A DNA stretch of 15,398 nt from JBHHYU01 sp046757725 (GTDB lineage: Bacteria; Desulfobacterota; Binatia; UBA9968): positions 1 to 15,398 of the forward strand of contig JBHHYU010000073.1 in NCBI GenBank assembly GCA_046757725.1. The letters run 5' to 3'. Of this stretch, positions 13,963 through 15,398 are shown one piece after another. Each line of letters starts with the position of its first letter. Within the stretch, counting starts at the first letter, position 1. The notes under the pieces were generated by a model, which was not told the origin of the DNA, did no database searches, and saw only the letters and a program-made list of their open reading frames with translations. The translations under genes and the position numbers were made by a program.

Positions 13963-15351
13963 TTACTCCACAGCATATTTCTTCCACTCCACTTCTACCC
14001 GCTCCATAAGTTCTCTCTTGGGGAGGCATTCTTCAGCGAATGACCCATTTTCCGGCCTGGTAGCATCGATCAACATCTTGGATATCCGGTTTGTCCCGGA
14101 AAGCCTTTCCTCTTCAGGCATAGAAGGATCCACAACTACCCCAGTCACGTTTTTTATAATCTCTACATCACGTTCGGGTTGTACCCGGTAGGCCAGGGCC
14201 CAGGAGACCTGATCGCTGTCGCGAGGATCGATGTCCTCATCTACCATGATTAAATTTTTGATCCTCCGCCCTGCCTCCGTGGCTAACATGGCGATGCCCA
14301 TCTTTTTAGCGTAGCCATCACTTCCGTTCCGGACAGAAACCACCGCATTCAGCACCCCCAGCGGATTGACATAGAGATCCTTGATTCCAGGGAAAGGACA
14401 CTGTCTAATCATTTCGGCCTCGGTAGTCTGGGAATTCAGGAAGGCGTTTTCTTGCGGTGGGCGGCCCACGTACGTCCCCACGGCAAGAGGATCCCTCCGG
14501 TGGGTAATGCAGTCGATCTTAAACACAGGGCGTTTGCAACGTTCACTAGCGTAATAGCCGGTGAATTCCCCGAAAGGGCCTTCTTCCTTTTCCTCTCTGG
14601 AGACGATTCTTCCTTCCAACACGAGCTCCGCATGAGCAGGCACTTCTAGAGGAACCGTGGTGCATCGGGTCATCTCCACCGGCTCACCTTGTAAGGCTCC
14701 TGCCATAGCCATTTCATCAACTCCATATGGAAAATCGGCGGCAGCAGCTATAGTGATTGCAGGAGATACTCCTATAGCTACAGCCACCGGCAATGCCCCT
14801 CCCCGAGTTAAGGACTTGGCCAAATGGCGTGCTATATGGTGATAAGGGGCAGCCAGTATACCCGTGCTCCTCCAGTCTTCATGAACCATCATGCGATAGA
14901 TGCCACAGTTGCGCTGCTTTGTTTCGGGGTCTTTAGAGATGACACACGGCATAGTAATGTAGTGACCTCCATCTTTCTCGTTCCAAAGAGGGATAGGGAA
15001 TTCCGAAAGATTCACCTGAGCCATTGTTACCTCTTGACAAGGAGCCGTTTCCACGAGAATTGGGGTTACAGGGTGAGAAGTTTTCTCCACCCAGAACCTA
15101 TGCCACTCTTGACGGGAAGCCAGGTCCAGAGCCATGAGGTATCGCTTTGGAGAGGCCAGCAAATTGGTAGCCAGGGGCATGAAGGAACCTCGAACCTGTT
15201 CAAATAAAAGTGCCTTGTTGTTATTTATTCCTTGCTGAAGCTCCTTGAAGCAGATAGCACCAATTTCGTATTTGAGCTCCACCGGCGCCTTGACTCTTTT
15301 TAGTTCCCCCTCTTCTTCCAGCCTTCGTATAAAGCTCCTCAAATCGATCAT
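13963..15351 (-). CDS. UbiD-family prenyl-FMN-dependent (de)carboxylase, copy 3
   Basis: This 462-residue, full-length UbiD-family protein has complete active-site markers: Asn148/Arg153 in NCGIYR, Glu226 in GEPVEM, and the catalytic pair Glu257/Glu262 in EGPFGEFTGYY, with VDEDID at 370-375. The start is set at ATG 15351 because GGAGGA (15356-15361, - strand) stands four bases before it. A GTG at 15363 would add four residues but would place the ribosome-binding site inside the gene. It is closer in motif form to classical UbiD carboxylases than copy 2. It is transcribed opposite to the first two copies and converges on the DJ-1-family gene with 39 bases between the stops. It may serve another aromatic acid pathway or the same one; the upstream neighbour is outside the window. 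Confidence 0.93.
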   Translation of the reverse strand: MIDLRSFIRRLEEEGELKRVKAPVELKYEIGAICFKELQQGINNNKALLFEQVRGSFMPLATNLLASPKRYLMALDLASRQEWHRFWVEKTSHPVTPILVETAPCQEVTMAQVNLSEFPIPLWNEKDGGHYITMPCVISKDPETKQRNCGIYRMMVHEDWRSTGILAAPYHHIARHLAKSLTRGGALPVAVAIGVSPAITIAAAADFPYGVDEMAMAGALQGEPVEMTRCTTVPLEVPAHAELVLEGRIVSREEKEEGPFGEFTGYYASERCKRPVFKIDCITHRRDPLAVGTYVGRPPQENAFLNSQTTEAEMIRQCPFPGIKDLYVNPLGVLNAVVSVRNGSDGYAKKMGIAMLATEAGRRIKNLIMVDEDIDPRDSDQVSWALAYRVQPERDVEIIKNVTGVVVDPSMPEEERLSGTNRISKMLIDATRPENGSFAEECLPKRELMERVEVEWKKYAVE

Positions 15352-15355
15352 AAGT

Positions 15356-15361
15356 TCCTCC
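15356..15361 (-). promoter_or_regulatory. Ribosome-binding site deciding the start of UbiD copy 3
   Basis: GGAGGA followed by ACTT and ATG on the - strand selects ATG 15351 over the upstream GTG 15363. Confidence 0.7.
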
Positions 15362-15380
15362 ACGCTTACCCGTAGCTCGT

Positions 15381-15386
15381 GTTATA
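15381..15386 (-). promoter_or_regulatory. Possible -10 element for UbiD copy 3
   Basis: TATAAC on the - strand matches five of six bases of the -10 consensus, 29 bases before the ATG. The -35 region would fall beyond the end of the window, so this cannot be confirmed here. Confidence 0.25.
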
Positions 15387-15398
15387 TTCTACCGTATG

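Noticed and set aside
1..15398. CRISPR array, tRNA or rRNA genes
   Set aside because: No regularly spaced direct repeats, tRNA-like cloverleaf or rRNA segments were seen on either strand.

Overview
The window looks like chromosomal DNA from an anaerobic or facultatively anaerobic Gram-negative bacterium. A Desulfobacterota-like (former Deltaproteobacteria) or similar lineage is my best guess. The reasons are several UbiD-type decarboxylases, a glutaconate-type CoA-transferase, a three-subunit molybdenum hydroxylase, a quinol-oxidising cytochrome bc operon with multihaem cytochromes and lipoproteins, and a well-formed sigma-54 (-24/-12) promoter. The lineage is inferred from gene content, not from a marker gene.

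Bases 1-7353 (+ strand) form a tightly packed catabolic cassette. It contains the 3' part of a CoA-transferase beta subunit, two tandem but divergent UbiD-family decarboxylases, and a complete molybdenum hydroxylase in the order large (Mo), medium (FAD), small (2Fe-2S). The natural reading is a peripheral pathway for an aromatic or heteroaromatic acid: CoA activation by transfer, (de)carboxylation with prenylated FMN, and hydroxylation or dehydroxylation by the Mo enzyme. The substrate cannot be read from the sequence. Base composition rises clearly between the UbiD pair and the Mo-hydroxylase genes.

Bases 7530-12397 (- strand, convergent with the cassette) form a five-gene respiratory operon. 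Its transcription order is Rieske protein, beta-propeller lipoprotein, cytochrome b (cytochrome b6-like, fused to a subunit-IV-like half), membrane-anchored pentahaem cytochrome c, and dihaem cytochrome c lipoprotein. Together they look like a modified bc/b6f-type quinol:cytochrome c oxidoreductase. One haem site has a rare CX3CH motif. The 315-base divergent region before the Rieske gene carries a near-consensus sigma-54 promoter, a perfect palindrome over its start region and a set of ACTTTC half-sites about 80-95 bases upstream. It also carries a sigma-70-like promoter pointing the other way.

Bases 12719-13923 (+ strand) hold a four-helix membrane protein of the CopD/DUF2269-like type and a YajL/DJ-1-family gene. 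The latter's conserved N-terminus can only be reached from an ATA codon placed behind a strong ribosome-binding site. The window ends with a third UbiD-family decarboxylase on the - strand (13963-15351), convergent with the DJ-1 gene. No UbiX (prenyl-FMN synthase) and no Mo-cofactor maturation gene is present in the window.
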